The position numbers were made by a program, and so were the translations under genes. This document shows, piece by piece, positions 1 to 8,236 of a stretch of DNA of 15,325 bases. Under the pieces are notes generated by a model. The model made no database searches. It had not been told where the DNA came from and saw only the letters and a list, made by a program, of their open reading frames with translations. Numbering within the stretch: the stretch's first letter is position 1; the number at the start of each line of letters is the position of its first letter. The stretch comes from Rhizobium sp. (lineage in GTDB: Bacteria; Pseudomonadota; Alphaproteobacteria; Rhizobiales; Rhizobiaceae), in NCBI GenBank assembly GCA_003501385.1, contig DNPN01000208.1:1119-16443 (forward strand), given 5' to 3'.

Positions 1-545
1 CCCTTCATCAGCCGGATCAATCCCTCTTGAATATGTGATTCCGTCAGGCTGTCGACGCTGGACGTCGCTTCATCCAAAATCAGGATGCGCGGATCCATTA
101 AAAGCGCGCGGGCAATGGCAACGCGCTGACGTTGCCCGCCTGAAAGAGCTGCGGGTTTGCGTTTCAGGTAAGGCTCAAGCCCGAGAACATCCGATGCTTG
201 CGCGACGCGGGCATGAATATCCTGTGCAGAATGCCCGGCAAGCTTGAGGGCAAAACCCATATTCTCAGCCACCGTCATGTGAGGATAGAGCGCATAGTTT
301 TGAAACACCATGGCAATATCACGCTCACGCGGGCTCAACTCATTGATGCGCACGTCATCGATAAAAATATCGCCACCAGAAATCTCTTCGAGGCCCGCAA
401 TCATGCGCAAAAATGTCGACTTTCCACAGCCAGAGGGACCGACCAATGCGAGGAACTCCCCATCACCGACGTCAAGATCCACACCATGGATCACCTGTAA
501 CGCCCCGTAATGTTTCTTCAAATTCTCAATCCGCACCACAGCCAT
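1..545 (-). CDS. ABC transporter ATP-binding protein, importer/exporter chimera, 3' end outside window
   Basis: The frame is open from an ATG at 545 to the window edge (181 codons). A strong GGGAGG ribosome site lies just upstream of the ATG. Residues 1-149 are a typical MalK/UgpC-type sugar importer nucleotide-binding domain: Walker A GPSGCGKS (36-43), Q-loop Q82 inside VFQNYALYPHMTV, and signature LSGGQRQR (134-141). After ARAL the sequence changes family: Walker B ILILDEATSSVDS (154-166), then TESHIQEGLIRLMKG. Sugar importers have FDEPLSNLDAKLR here; DEATSSVD with an IQ..L..LM.G tail is the ABCB/MsbA-like exporter signature. Walker B glutamate E159 is kept, so ATP hydrolysis is possible. 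The importer C-terminal regulatory (TOBE) domain is probably absent, but this lies outside the window. The gene is divergent to the sugar-transport operon, so its first half was probably that operon's ATPase. A recombinant gene is inferred; a chimeric assembly is the alternative. Confidence 0.85.
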   Translation of the reverse strand, partial: MAVVRIENLKKHYGALQVIHGVDLDVGDGEFLALVGPSGCGKSTFLRMIAGLEEISGGDIFIDDVRINELSPRERDIAMVFQNYALYPHMTVAENMGFALKLAGHSAQDIHARVAQASDVLGLEPYLKRKPAALSGGQRQRVAIARALLMDPRILILDEATSSVDSLTESHIQEGLIRLMK

Positions 546-567
546 GATTTCCTCCCAGACAAATCGC

Positions 568-595
568 TTGACACAAAACAAAAGTGATTTAATCT
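568..595 (+). promoter_or_regulatory. Predicted sigma-70 promoter of the sugar ABC / mannosidase operon
   Basis: A perfect -35 box TTGACA (568-573) and a -10-like TAATCT (590-595) are 16 bp apart. They lie in the 184-bp divergent region (546-729) between the ATPase and the solute-binding protein. The predicted transcript leader is about 125 nt. The half-sites ACACAA (571-576) and TTGTGT (601-606) form an inverted repeat spanning the -10 region, and GATTTAATC (586-594) is a small dyad on the -10 itself. Either could be a repressor operator, but neither is proven. I found no clear promoter on the minus strand for the ATPase gene, although it must lie in the same region. Confidence 0.5.
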
Positions 596-729
596 ATTTC
601 TTGTGTTCAGGGAAGATGTCGGCGGGAGGAGACTGTCGGCATTGGATAGGGTCGCAAGGCCAGTCACTGCCCGTTGTTGAGGGTTTAACGCATGGCACTA
701 GAGAGCATGCGGTAGAGGGAGGAAGACAT

Positions 730-2025
730 ATGAAAAAGAGCAGGCATGGATTGGCGCTCGTTGCGCTGTTGTCCGCCCCGACGATCGGGCATGCCAGTGA
801 CCTGATCACTGGCGATACCGTTGGACCGGCGGATGCGCCCAATAAAATGACATTCCGTATGACCACGGACGGCCCACGCAACAATGATCCGGTTGTTGCG
901 GAAGGCTATGGCAAACTGTTCAATCAGTTCATCGCCAAGCACCCCGGATGGCGCATTGAATTGCAGATGATGTCTGGCGACATTGGTCAAGAACAGGCCC
1001 GTATGGTGGAGCAGGCCAAATCCGGCAATGCGCCCGATTGCGCGGCCGTGGACTCGTTTATTCTGCCGCTTTTCAAAAAGGCTGGCGTGTTAAAATCCTT
1101 CTCGCCCTATTTCACCAAGGACGAAATCAATCAACTCTTCCCCTTCATCCGTGAGGGCATTACCGGCACCGATGGCCAGATTTATGCCTGGTGGTGGTCC
1201 ACCGATCTTCGCGTGCTCTATCGCAATAAGGAGATCATTCCAGACGCGCCGCAAACATGGGATGACACCAAGAAAGCCGCCTTGCAATCCGTGAAAAAGG
1301 GCATGGAAGGCATCCTGTTCAACGGCTCTCGCTATGAAGGCACAACCTTTGACTGGCTGGCCAATTTCTGGGCCCAAGGCGGCAAGCTGGTGGACGACGC
1401 AGGCAAACCAATTTTTGGCGAAGGCGCTGAGCGCGAAAAATTCGTCAAGGCCGTGAATTACTATCGCGATCTTGTGGAATCCGGCGCGGCCCCCAAACGG
1501 GTTGCCACGATTGGCAATTATGATGATTTCAATGCCGCCGCCGCCGCTGGCTCCACCGCGCTATTTGTGGGTGGAAATTGGCAATATGGCCAGTTGCAAG
1601 CCGCTTTGGAGCCGGAAGAACTGGCCAAATGGACCTTCTCGCCCCTACCCGGCCCTACCAAGGATCAACGCTCCACCGGCACGGGAGGATGGACGGTCGC
1701 TTCTTTTTCGTCGGACCCCGCCAAGGTGAAAATGTGTGCCGACCTGGCCCGCGATGTTTACATGGGGCCAGCCAATGAGGTGCAGGGGCAATTGCCAACC
1801 CGTGCCGACCTTTATGACAAATACAAAATCTTCTCGTCTGACATCAACAAGGCTTTCTCAGCCGCGTTGAAAGTAGGGCAAGCGAGGCCCGGAGCGGCTG
1901 TCTATCCTGAAATCTCCAACCAGATCCAGATCATGATGGGCAAGGTGCTGACCGGAACGCAAAGCACAGATGCCGCAGTGGATGAAGCCTTCAAGGCTTC
2001 ACTCGCAGCCTACAATCACCACTGA
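730..2025 (+). CDS. Extracellular (periplasmic) sugar-binding protein, ABC family 1
   Basis: This 431-residue protein is the substrate receptor of the ABC importer encoded by the next two genes. The start at 730 was chosen because AGGGAGGAAG lies just upstream and the protein then begins with a classical Sec signal peptide: MKKSR, a hydrophobic core, and a likely cleavage after GHA (residues 20-22). A longer in-frame start at 544 would bury the signal and lies upstream of the promoter. The mature length and layout fit the MalE-like family 1 binding proteins: an N-terminal lobe with a Q-rich region around IGQEQARMVEQAKSG, an aromatic WWWSTDLRVLYRNK strand, a GNWQYGQL segment, and GTGGWTVASFS near the hinge. 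Substrate specificity cannot be read directly. The downstream GH38 gene suggests a mannose-containing saccharide (inference). Confidence 0.93.
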   Translation: MKKSRHGLALVALLSAPTIGHASDLITGDTVGPADAPNKMTFRMTTDGPRNNDPVVAEGYGKLFNQFIAKHPGWRIELQMMSGDIGQEQARMVEQAKSGNAPDCAAVDSFILPLFKKAGVLKSFSPYFTKDEINQLFPFIREGITGTDGQIYAWWWSTDLRVLYRNKEIIPDAPQTWDDTKKAALQSVKKGMEGILFNGSRYEGTTFDWLANFWAQGGKLVDDAGKPIFGEGAEREKFVKAVNYYRDLVESGAAPKRVATIGNYDDFNAAAAAGSTALFVGGNWQYGQLQAALEPEELAKWTFSPLPGPTKDQRSTGTGGWTVASFSSDPAKVKMCADLARDVYMGPANEVQGQLPTRADLYDKYKIFSSDINKAFSAALKVGQARPGAAVYPEISNQIQIMMGKVLTGTQSTDAAVDEAFKASLAAYNHH

Positions 2026-2036
2026 GCCCCTCCCGA

Positions 2037-2066
2037 CGCTGCCGCACTGCATGTGATGCGGCAGCG
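2037..2066 (+). other. Intercistronic hairpin between binding protein and permease genes
   Basis: A 10-bp perfect inverted repeat (arms 2037-2046 CGCTGCCGCA and 2057-2066 TGCGGCAGCG) encloses a 10-nt loop, just after the binding-protein stop codon. No T-run follows, so it is not a textbook intrinsic terminator. In sugar ABC operons, hairpins at this position often protect the upstream mRNA or partly attenuate readthrough, giving more binding protein than permease. That role here is inferred. Confidence 0.6.
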
Positions 2067-2098
2067 CTTCTTATGCTGATGTCAAAAGGTCGAGATCC

Positions 2099-3022
2099 AT
2101 GGTGATGACCAGCGTACAGGCCGGTGGATACACCGCCATCCGGCGAAGCCAACACAGACCCAAAGCTGCACCGTGGCTAATGCCGCTGATTTTGGTGTTG
2201 GGCGTTTTCTATCTTTACCCGGTGCTTGATGTGCTGCGCCTTGCCTTTACCAAGGCCACATTGCTTGGGAATGAGGGCGGCTATACCCTCTCAACACTGG
2301 TCAATACGCTGACCCGTGCAGAGTTACCGCAAGTGCTGTGGGCCACCTTCACGTTCACCGCAGGCTCTGTTTTGGCGCAGCAGTTTCTGGGTCTTGCCGT
2401 TGCCCTTGTTGTGGTGCGGGCGGAAAACCGCAGGCTGTTTGGCGCCACCATTTTGCGCACAACAGCCCTGATTGCCTGGGTGGTGCCGGGTATAGCCGGT
2501 GGCATTATCTGGAAAATGTTGTTCAACGAGGCCCCCTTTGGCGGGCTGAACAGCTTGCTCCGGCTTATGGGGACTGGGCCAGTGCAATGGCTTTCCGATC
2601 CCAACCTCGTCATGTGGTCGGTGGTGCTGTCCAATGTCTGGCGCGGTACAGCCTTTTCCATGGTGGTGATGTATGCCGCCATCAAGGCGATTGATCCGGT
2701 ACTCTATGAGGCAGCGGCAGTGGATGGCGCGCGGGCGCATCAGCGGCTTCGCTACGTAACCTTGCCGCAGCTGAAATCGGCCATTCTGGTCAATCTCATT
2801 CTGGTCAGCATCCAGACGCTCAACACCTTCGATGCCATTATCTCACTCACGGGCGGCGGACCGGGGCGGACCACGGAAGTGCTGTCGCTCTACACATTCA
2901 ATGTGGTGTTTCGCAACTATGATCTTGCCGCAGGTGCCGCGCTGTCCATTCTCATGCTCTTGATTTCGCTGACGCTTGCCTTAATCTATGCCGCCTTCCT
3001 GCCAAAGGGAGATGATGCATGA
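2099..3022 (+). CDS. Sugar ABC transporter permease, MalF type
   Basis: A 307-residue integral membrane permease, one of two that form the translocation channel. Hydrophobic segments are visible near residues 26-46, 85-107, 120-141, 171-195, 228-250 and 278-300, which fits the six-helix MalF/UgpA-type fold without MalF's extra periplasmic domain. The EAA loop that docks on the ATPase is at about 204-223: EAAAVDGA, then RYVTLPQL. The start at 2099 has AAAAGG 9 nt upstream; ATG 2105 is an in-frame alternative. The gene follows the binding-protein gene after a short hairpin-containing gap, and its stop overlaps the next start by 4 bases (ATGA), indicating translational coupling. Confidence 0.93.
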   Translation: MVMTSVQAGGYTAIRRSQHRPKAAPWLMPLILVLGVFYLYPVLDVLRLAFTKATLLGNEGGYTLSTLVNTLTRAELPQVLWATFTFTAGSVLAQQFLGLAVALVVVRAENRRLFGATILRTTALIAWVVPGIAGGIIWKMLFNEAPFGGLNSLLRLMGTGPVQWLSDPNLVMWSVVLSNVWRGTAFSMVVMYAAIKAIDPVLYEAAAVDGARAHQRLRYVTLPQLKSAILVNLILVSIQTLNTFDAIISLTGGGPGRTTEVLSLYTFNVVFRNYDLAAGAALSILMLLISLTLALIYAAFLPKGDDA

Positions 3023-3861
3023 AAGCCCGCACAGGTGATCGTATCGGTGATCTGTTGAGCTATATCTTCATGGCCATCACCTTTACATTTTTCGCATGGC
3101 CGCTGCTGTGGCTTTTGTCTTTGGCACTTCGCACCCGCAAGGAAGTGTTTCTGGGTGTCAGCCGCTTCATTCCCAAAGCGCCGACACTGGATAATTTTGC
3201 GATGATCCTGTCCTCGGACAAGTTCATCTCTTACCTTTGGAATGCGCTGAAACTCTCCAGTCTGTCAGCGGCAGGCTGCCTGATTGTTGCCCTGCCTGCG
3301 GCCTATGCCTTTTCGCGCTTTCAGTTCAAGGGCAAGGGCGCTTGGATGATGGCGCTGCTATCGGTGCAGATGATTTCGCCGCTAGTGATCATGGTGCCGC
3401 TCTATCGCTATATGGCGGCGATGGGCCTGCTGGACAGCCATTTCGGCACCACCATGGTCTATGTTGCGCTTGCCGTTCCGGTGTCCACCTGGATTTTGAA
3501 AGGCTCAATCGACGGCATTCCCAAAACCCTTGATGAAGCGGCGATGATGGATGGCTGCACCCGGTTTGGCGTGTTTATCCGGGTTATCCTGCCGCTGTCC
3601 ACGCCCGGCATAGCCTCGGCTTTCATCATTGCGGTCATCAGCGGCTGGTCGCAATTTCTGGTGCCCTTCCTGCTGATTACCAAGGAATCCCTCACCCCCA
3701 TTGGCGTCGGTATTTTTCAATATGCCGGCACGCAAAATGACTCCTCCATCCAGCTCCTCGCGGCGGCCTGCCTTGTCTCGGTGGTGCCAGCCATCGTCGC
3801 CTTTCTCCTGCTCCAGCGCCTGATTCTGGGCGCGATGACTGCCGGAGCTGTGAAGGGCTGA
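3019..3861 (+). CDS. Sugar ABC transporter permease, MalG type
   Basis: A 280-residue membrane permease, the usual second partner of a MalF-type protein. Six hydrophobic segments are recognisable, near residues 13-36, 74-98, 108-130, 143-163, 195-221 and 245-270. The MalG-style EAA loop is at about 173-192: DEAAMMDGCTRFGVFIRVILP. The N-terminal region with LRTRKEV and IPKAPTLDNF is typical of this subfamily. The start codon overlaps the previous stop (3019-3022), with a GGGAG ribosome site inside the upstream gene. The two permeases need two copies of a cytosolic ATPase. The only candidate in the window is the abnormal divergent gene at 1-545. Confidence 0.93.
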   Translation: MKARTGDRIGDLLSYIFMAITFTFFAWPLLWLLSLALRTRKEVFLGVSRFIPKAPTLDNFAMILSSDKFISYLWNALKLSSLSAAGCLIVALPAAYAFSRFQFKGKGAWMMALLSVQMISPLVIMVPLYRYMAAMGLLDSHFGTTMVYVALAVPVSTWILKGSIDGIPKTLDEAAMMDGCTRFGVFIRVILPLSTPGIASAFIIAVISGWSQFLVPFLLITKESLTPIGVGIFQYAGTQNDSSIQLLAAACLVSVVPAIVAFLLLQRLILGAMTAGAVKG

Positions 3862-3894
3862 ACCCACACTGTTGAAAGACTTTAGGAAACAAAT

Positions 3895-6800
3895 ATGAGC
3901 CTGACCTATACCCAACGTCTTGAACGGATCGATGTCCGCAACGCAGAATTCCAGTTCTGGCGCGCCCGCAAAACCGTGGCCGTTGACGGCTGGCGTTTTA
4001 ATGATCACCCCATTGCCGGGGGCGAGGCCTGGCCGAACAAAACGCCACCCATTGGCTTCACGGCAAATGTGACCGTGCCGGAAGGCTGGCCGCTTGCCGA
4101 CACCTATCTTTACCTCAACCTTGGCGGCGAAAGCCTTTTAAGCATCACCGCACAGGATGGATCTCTCAAGCGCTATGGGCTGGACCCCTACCACCGCGAA
4201 TTTGCAGCGCCGTCAAAGAGCTTTTCGCTACATGCCCAATCTGTTCCGCGTCTGCCTTTTGGTGAGCCGGTGCAGGCACCCAAGCTGGAACGCACTGAGC
4301 TGTTCTGGATAGACCGCTCAGTAGACCGCATGTGGTTGCTAATGCGCCAGATTGCCGAAGCGTTGAAAGTGCTGCAAGGCCATGATGTGGTGCCCTATCT
4401 GCTGGATGCCGCCGAACAGGCCTTTTACGCCATTGATTGGCCATCCGCGACAGCGGACTATGTGGCACGCACCGCGACTGCGGTGATGCAGCAAAAGATC
4501 TGGCAGTTGCCAGAGCTGAAGGCAGACCCCGAAGGTTTGACCGATGCCCAACGCGCGAAGCTGGATCAGGCCTATGACGCGCTCATGGTGCGCCTTGGCG
4601 AACTTCGGATGCGCTTCCCCCCGCAGGGCAAGGTGGCGCTGACCGGCCATGCCCATATCGATCTGTGCTGGCTGTGGCCTTATGATGAGACCCGCCGCAA
4701 GATGCGACGCACCTTCCACACAGCGCTGTCGATCATGGAGACCTCCAAGGATTTCCGCTTCAACCAGTCCACCGCCCATTATTACTGGCAGCTGGAAGAG
4801 GATGATCCAGAGCTGCTGGAGAAAATCGTTGACCGCGCCAAAGACGGCCAGTGGGAAACACTGGGCGGCATGTGGATTGAGCCAGATACCAATATGCCCA
4901 CGGGAGAAAGCCTGACCCGGCAAATTCTTTACGGTCAGCGCTATTTCGAAAAGCGCTTTGGCACACGCCACAGCGTGTGCTGGCTGCCAGATTGCTTTGG
5001 CTTTGCCGGAGCCCTGCCGCAGCTCCTCAAACAGGGCGGCATGAAAAGCTTCTTCACCATCAAGGTCAATTGGTCCGAAAGCAACCATATCCCTGCCGAT
5101 CTGTTTTGGTGGGAAGGGCTGGATGGCAGCCGGGTACTGGCCCACTCGTTCGACAATCCGATGGAAGGCTATAACGGCTTTGTGCGGCCCGATTGCATCA
5201 CGCCGACATGGAAAAACTTCCGTCAAAAGGATCGCCACGACACCACGCTGCTGTGCGTTGGCTATGGCGACGGCGGCGGCGGCCCAAGCCTGGAAATGGT
5301 GGTGCGCGAAGAACAGCTTCGGGTCTTCCCCGCCATCCCCGAAGCGCGCTGGACCCGCGTGCATGACTTTTTTGAAGATGCCCATGCAATGGCGAAAACC
5401 ACGCCCGTTTCCGTGTGGAAAGGCGAGATCTATCTGGAACTCCACCGCGCCACGCTGACCACGCAAAGCGCCATCAAAAAACTCCATCGCAAGGCCGAGC
5501 GAAGCCTGATTACAGCGGAAACGCTGGCATCACTCGGTCATCTTTTGGGAGCCGCCAAGCCACGCTCCATGGAGCCGGAATGGCGCGTGGTGCTGAAAAA
5601 CGAGTTCCACGATATTCTTCCCGGCTCGTCGATTGCCGAGGTCTATGTGGATGCGAAGGCCGAGCTTGAACAGGTGCTTGCGGAAGGTGCTGCGGCACAA
5701 AAATCGGCTGTTGAAGCCATCCTCAAGCAATTGCCGGAGGGCAATGAAGGCGCTATGCTGGTAATCAACCCCACCCTCAGCCCCCGGCCGATCCGGCTGA
5801 CGCTGAACGATGAGAGCATCGCAACTGACGGCATGGTGCCCTCCCTTGGTGTGAGCATCTTGCCAGCCAGCGCCTTTGCACCCAAACCCGGCCTGAAGGC
5901 CACGCAAAACACGCTGGAAAATGACATCATCAAAGTGACGCTGGCGGATGATGGCTCGATTGCGTCCATTCTGCACAAAGCGTCTGGCCGCGAAGCAGTC
6001 GAGGGTGGAGCCAACCAGCTGTTTGCCTATACGGCAGATAAACCGCGCAATTGGGATGCCTGGGATGTGGAAGAAGATTACGGCCAAAAATCCGAGGAGT
6101 TGAGTGGATACGAGTCCATCGAGCTTGTTGAAAACACTGCCCACCGCGCCGCCATCCGCATCAAACGTCGCTGGCGTGATTCCACCGTCGTGCAGACCTT
6201 GAGTCTGACGGCCAACGCCCGCCGTCTCGATATTTTCACCGAGATCGACTGGCACGAGCGCCGCGTGATGCTTCGAGCTGAGAATGGCGTGGCCGTCAGT
6301 GCTGCCCGCGCCACCTTTGAGGTGGCCTATGGCGTGGTGGAACGCCCCACCCACTCCAATACATCCTGGGATGAGGCGATGTTTGAAGCACCGGCCCATC
6401 GGTTTATCGATTTATCCGAGCCGGGGTTTGGCGTGGCCCTGCTGAATGATGCCAAATATGGCCACTCGGCTAGAGGCAATGTGTTGGGCCTGTCCCTGCT
6501 GCGCTCGCCCATCTACCCTGACCCGCTGGCGGATGAAGGCTATCAATCCTTCACCTATGCCCTGATGCCGCATGAAGGCACGTGGTATGACGGCCATGTG
6601 CGGGAAGAGGCCGATGATCTGAACCAGCCGCTCATTGCTGTTGCTGTCTCAGGCAAAGCCGCGGGGGACTTGTGCCCGCTCACCGTCCAAGGGCTTGATG
6701 CCGCTCTTTCTGTCATCAAGCCTGCCGAGGATGGCAATGGCTTGATCGTGCGGGTCTATGAGCCTGCCGGTCGCCGGGGCGGCTTCAAGATTACGCCGCC

Positions 6801-6918
6801 TGATGGCTGGACTGTCAGCGACGCACTCAGCATTTTGGAAGAACCAATGGAGACGGCGGACGCGCAGGCGATGAAACCGTTTGAGGTGAAGAGTTGGCGT
6901 CTGTCGAAAACCGCTTGA
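3895..6918 (+). CDS. Alpha-mannosidase, glycoside hydrolase family 38
   Basis: A 1007-residue enzyme that hydrolyses alpha-mannosidic bonds with retention of configuration, using a bound zinc ion. It has no signal peptide, so it should act in the cytosol on saccharide delivered by the upstream ABC transporter. GH38 landmarks are GHAHIDLCWLWP (251-262; predicted zinc ligands H254 and D256 in the HxD pattern), LPDCFGFAGALPQLLKQGG (364-382; predicted nucleophile D366), GYGDGGGGPS (456-465), ELHRATLTTQ (515-524) and NEFHDILPGSS (569-579; predicted zinc-ligand histidine H572). The first ~240 residues match the N-terminal extension of bacterial and vacuolar-type class II mannosidases, and ~640-1007 are the C-terminal beta domains. 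Length is normal for the family. AGGAAA lies upstream of the start, 33 nt after the permease stop, so it is probably co-transcribed. Confidence 0.95.
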   Translation: MSLTYTQRLERIDVRNAEFQFWRARKTVAVDGWRFNDHPIAGGEAWPNKTPPIGFTANVTVPEGWPLADTYLYLNLGGESLLSITAQDGSLKRYGLDPYHREFAAPSKSFSLHAQSVPRLPFGEPVQAPKLERTELFWIDRSVDRMWLLMRQIAEALKVLQGHDVVPYLLDAAEQAFYAIDWPSATADYVARTATAVMQQKIWQLPELKADPEGLTDAQRAKLDQAYDALMVRLGELRMRFPPQGKVALTGHAHIDLCWLWPYDETRRKMRRTFHTALSIMETSKDFRFNQSTAHYYWQLEEDDPELLEKIVDRAKDGQWETLGGMWIEPDTNMPTGESLTRQILYGQRYFEKRFGTRHSVCWLPDCFGFAGALPQLLKQGGMKSFFTIKVNWSESNHIPADLFWWEGLDGSRVLAHSFDNPMEGYNGFVRPDCITPTWKNFRQKDRHDTTLLCVGYGDGGGGPSLEMVVREEQLRVFPAIPEARWTRVHDFFEDAHAMAKTTPVSVWKGEIYLELHRATLTTQSAIKKLHRKAERSLITAETLASLGHLLGAAKPRSMEPEWRVVLKNEFHDILPGSSIAEVYVDAKAELEQVLAEGAAAQKSAVEAILKQLPEGNEGAMLVINPTLSPRPIRLTLNDESIATDGMVPSLGVSILPASAFAPKPGLKATQNTLENDIIKVTLADDGSIASILHKASGREAVEGGANQLFAYTADKPRNWDAWDVEEDYGQKSEELSGYESIELVENTAHRAAIRIKRRWRDSTVVQTLSLTANARRLDIFTEIDWHERRVMLRAENGVAVSAARATFEVAYGVVERPTHSNTSWDEAMFEAPAHRFIDLSEPGFGVALLNDAKYGHSARGNVLGLSLLRSPIYPDPLADEGYQSFTYALMPHEGTWYDGHVREEADDLNQPLIAVAVSGKAAGDLCPLTVQGLDAALSVIKPAEDGNGLIVRVYEPAGRRGGFKITPPDGWTVSDALSILEEPMETADAQAMKPFEVKSWRLSKTA

Positions 6919-6988
6919 AAATGCTTTCACCCCGCACGTCTATGGTGCATGGTTTCCGCTTTGCCGCAGTCCGGCGGCGAGGAGATGT

Positions 6989-8236
6989 GTGATTACGATG
7001 AGTTATGCAGGAGCCAATGGCGAGCAGGCCGCAGCCCTTAATCGGGCTATCATCCTGAACGCCATCCACCGTGGTGGGCCAATTTCGCGCACTGAAATTG
7101 CCAAGCGGTCACGTCTGACAAAACAGGCTGTGACCCGAATTGTCGATAAATTACTCGATGAAGGGCTGGTGATGGAGGCGCGCCGCCGCCAAGGCTTGCG
7201 CGGCCAACCGGCCATTGAGCTGGAAATTGACCCCGAAGGCGCCTTTGCCATCGGAGCCAATATCGACCGCGATCACCTGACCATTGTGGCGGTGGATGCA
7301 GTGGGCAATGTGCGCGGACGCATCCATCATGAGGTGCGGTTTTTGCTGCCCGATGCGTTTGTAAAGCTGATGGAAGACGCCGTATCATCCTTCCTGCGCC
7401 GCAAGGTGATCACAGAGTCACGGCTTGCCGGGATTGGTCTGGCCATTCCCGACTGGCTGGGTGAAGTGCAGGTGATTGGCTTGCCAGAAACCTATGGCCA
7501 ATGGAGCGGCTTTGATGTTCGGGCCGCTCTGTCTCATATCACCGAACACCCGATCTATATCGACAATGATGCCAATGCTGCGGCACTGGGCGAGATTGAA
7601 TATGGGCTGGGCACGGAGATGCGCAGTTTTTTCTATATTCTTGTTTCCGCCTGCCTTGGCGGCAGTCTGGTGATTGATGGTGTGCGCCACAAGGGCGCGG
7701 GCGGATTGGGCGGAGAAATCGGCTGGTTGCCGACAGCGGCAAAAACCGGCCCGTTTGCAGGCGAAACCAGACCCCTGGGTGATATGCTTTCGATGCTGAT
7801 GCTGATCAATGACCTGACACAAGACGGTGTGCAGATCACAACACCGGCTGATCTTTTGACGCTCGACGCGCGCGAACGCTCCCTTCTCAGCGCATGGCTC
7901 AAAAAAATGGCCGTCAATCTGGCCGAAGCCGTCAGCGACATCGGCATGGTGGTCGATCCCGACGGCATCATTCTGGGCGGGCGTTTGCCGGTGCGGCTGA
8001 TTGATGAATTGTTACTCTATGTGCATGAGGAGATCAGCCGCAGAGGAGCCATAGCCCCGAGCCTGCACCGAGCAGCAGCCTCTGAAGATGCAGCGGCCCT
8101 TGGAGCTGCTGCCATGGCGCTTGCGGACAGGCTCTGCCTTCCCTCAGCAGACCCCGCACATCTGACCCGCTCACCGCTGACAACAGCCATGCGACCGTCT
8201 TCGCTCAATTCGGCTTTGGCAACAACAGCTCGATAA
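6989..8236 (+). CDS. ROK-family transcriptional regulator, zinc motif missing
   Basis: A 415-residue protein with an N-terminal winged helix-turn-helix (about 18-65; GGPISRTEIAKRSRLTKQAV, then LLDEGL) and a sugar-kinase-like ROK domain. This is the arrangement of the NagC/Mlc/XylR repressors. The catalytic-site motif DNDANAAALGE is present (192-202), so sugar binding is plausible. The usual GExGH histidine is replaced by tryptophan (GGEIGWLP, 241-248), and the CxCGxxGCxE zinc cluster normally just downstream is absent. The gene lies 70 nt after the mannosidase and likely controls the operon, with a mannose-related inducer (inference). The start is taken as GTG 6989. GAGGAG (6979-6984) is close to it, but ATG 6998 is an alternative with long spacing. 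A GCCGC-N6-GCGGC hairpin (6963-6978) directly precedes the ribosome site. Confidence 0.88.
   Translation: MITMSYAGANGEQAAALNRAIILNAIHRGGPISRTEIAKRSRLTKQAVTRIVDKLLDEGLVMEARRRQGLRGQPAIELEIDPEGAFAIGANIDRDHLTIVAVDAVGNVRGRIHHEVRFLLPDAFVKLMEDAVSSFLRRKVITESRLAGIGLAIPDWLGEVQVIGLPETYGQWSGFDVRAALSHITEHPIYIDNDANAAALGEIEYGLGTEMRSFFYILVSACLGGSLVIDGVRHKGAGGLGGEIGWLPTAAKTGPFAGETRPLGDMLSMLMLINDLTQDGVQITTPADLLTLDARERSLLSAWLKKMAVNLAEAVSDIGMVVDPDGIILGGRLPVRLIDELLLYVHEEISRRGAIAPSLHRAAASEDAAALGAAAMALADRLCLPSADPAHLTRSPLTTAMRPSSLNSALATTAR

Noticed and set aside
582..589. AAGTGATT shared between the ABC-operon promoter and the ROK-promoter dyad (9350-9357)
   Set aside because: A shared 8-mer between two regions of this size is expected about once by chance, so it does not support a common operator by itself.
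544..729. 62-residue N-terminal extension of the sugar-binding protein
   Set aside because: It would bury the signal peptide, starts before the predicted promoter and lacks a ribosome site; ATG 730 is preferred.
4339..5487. 382-codon open frame antisense to the mannosidase gene
   Set aside because: It lies wholly within a clear GH38 gene with intact catalytic motifs; the composition is that of a shadow frame and no domain is recognisable.
5530..6399. 289-codon antisense open frame inside the mannosidase gene
   Set aside because: Shadow of the real gene; no ribosome site and no recognisable fold.
6915..6946. Weak promoter (TTGAAA ... TATGGT) before the first ROK gene
   Set aside because: Spacing is 20 bp, or 18 bp with a poorer -10; readthrough from the mannosidase gene explains expression without it.
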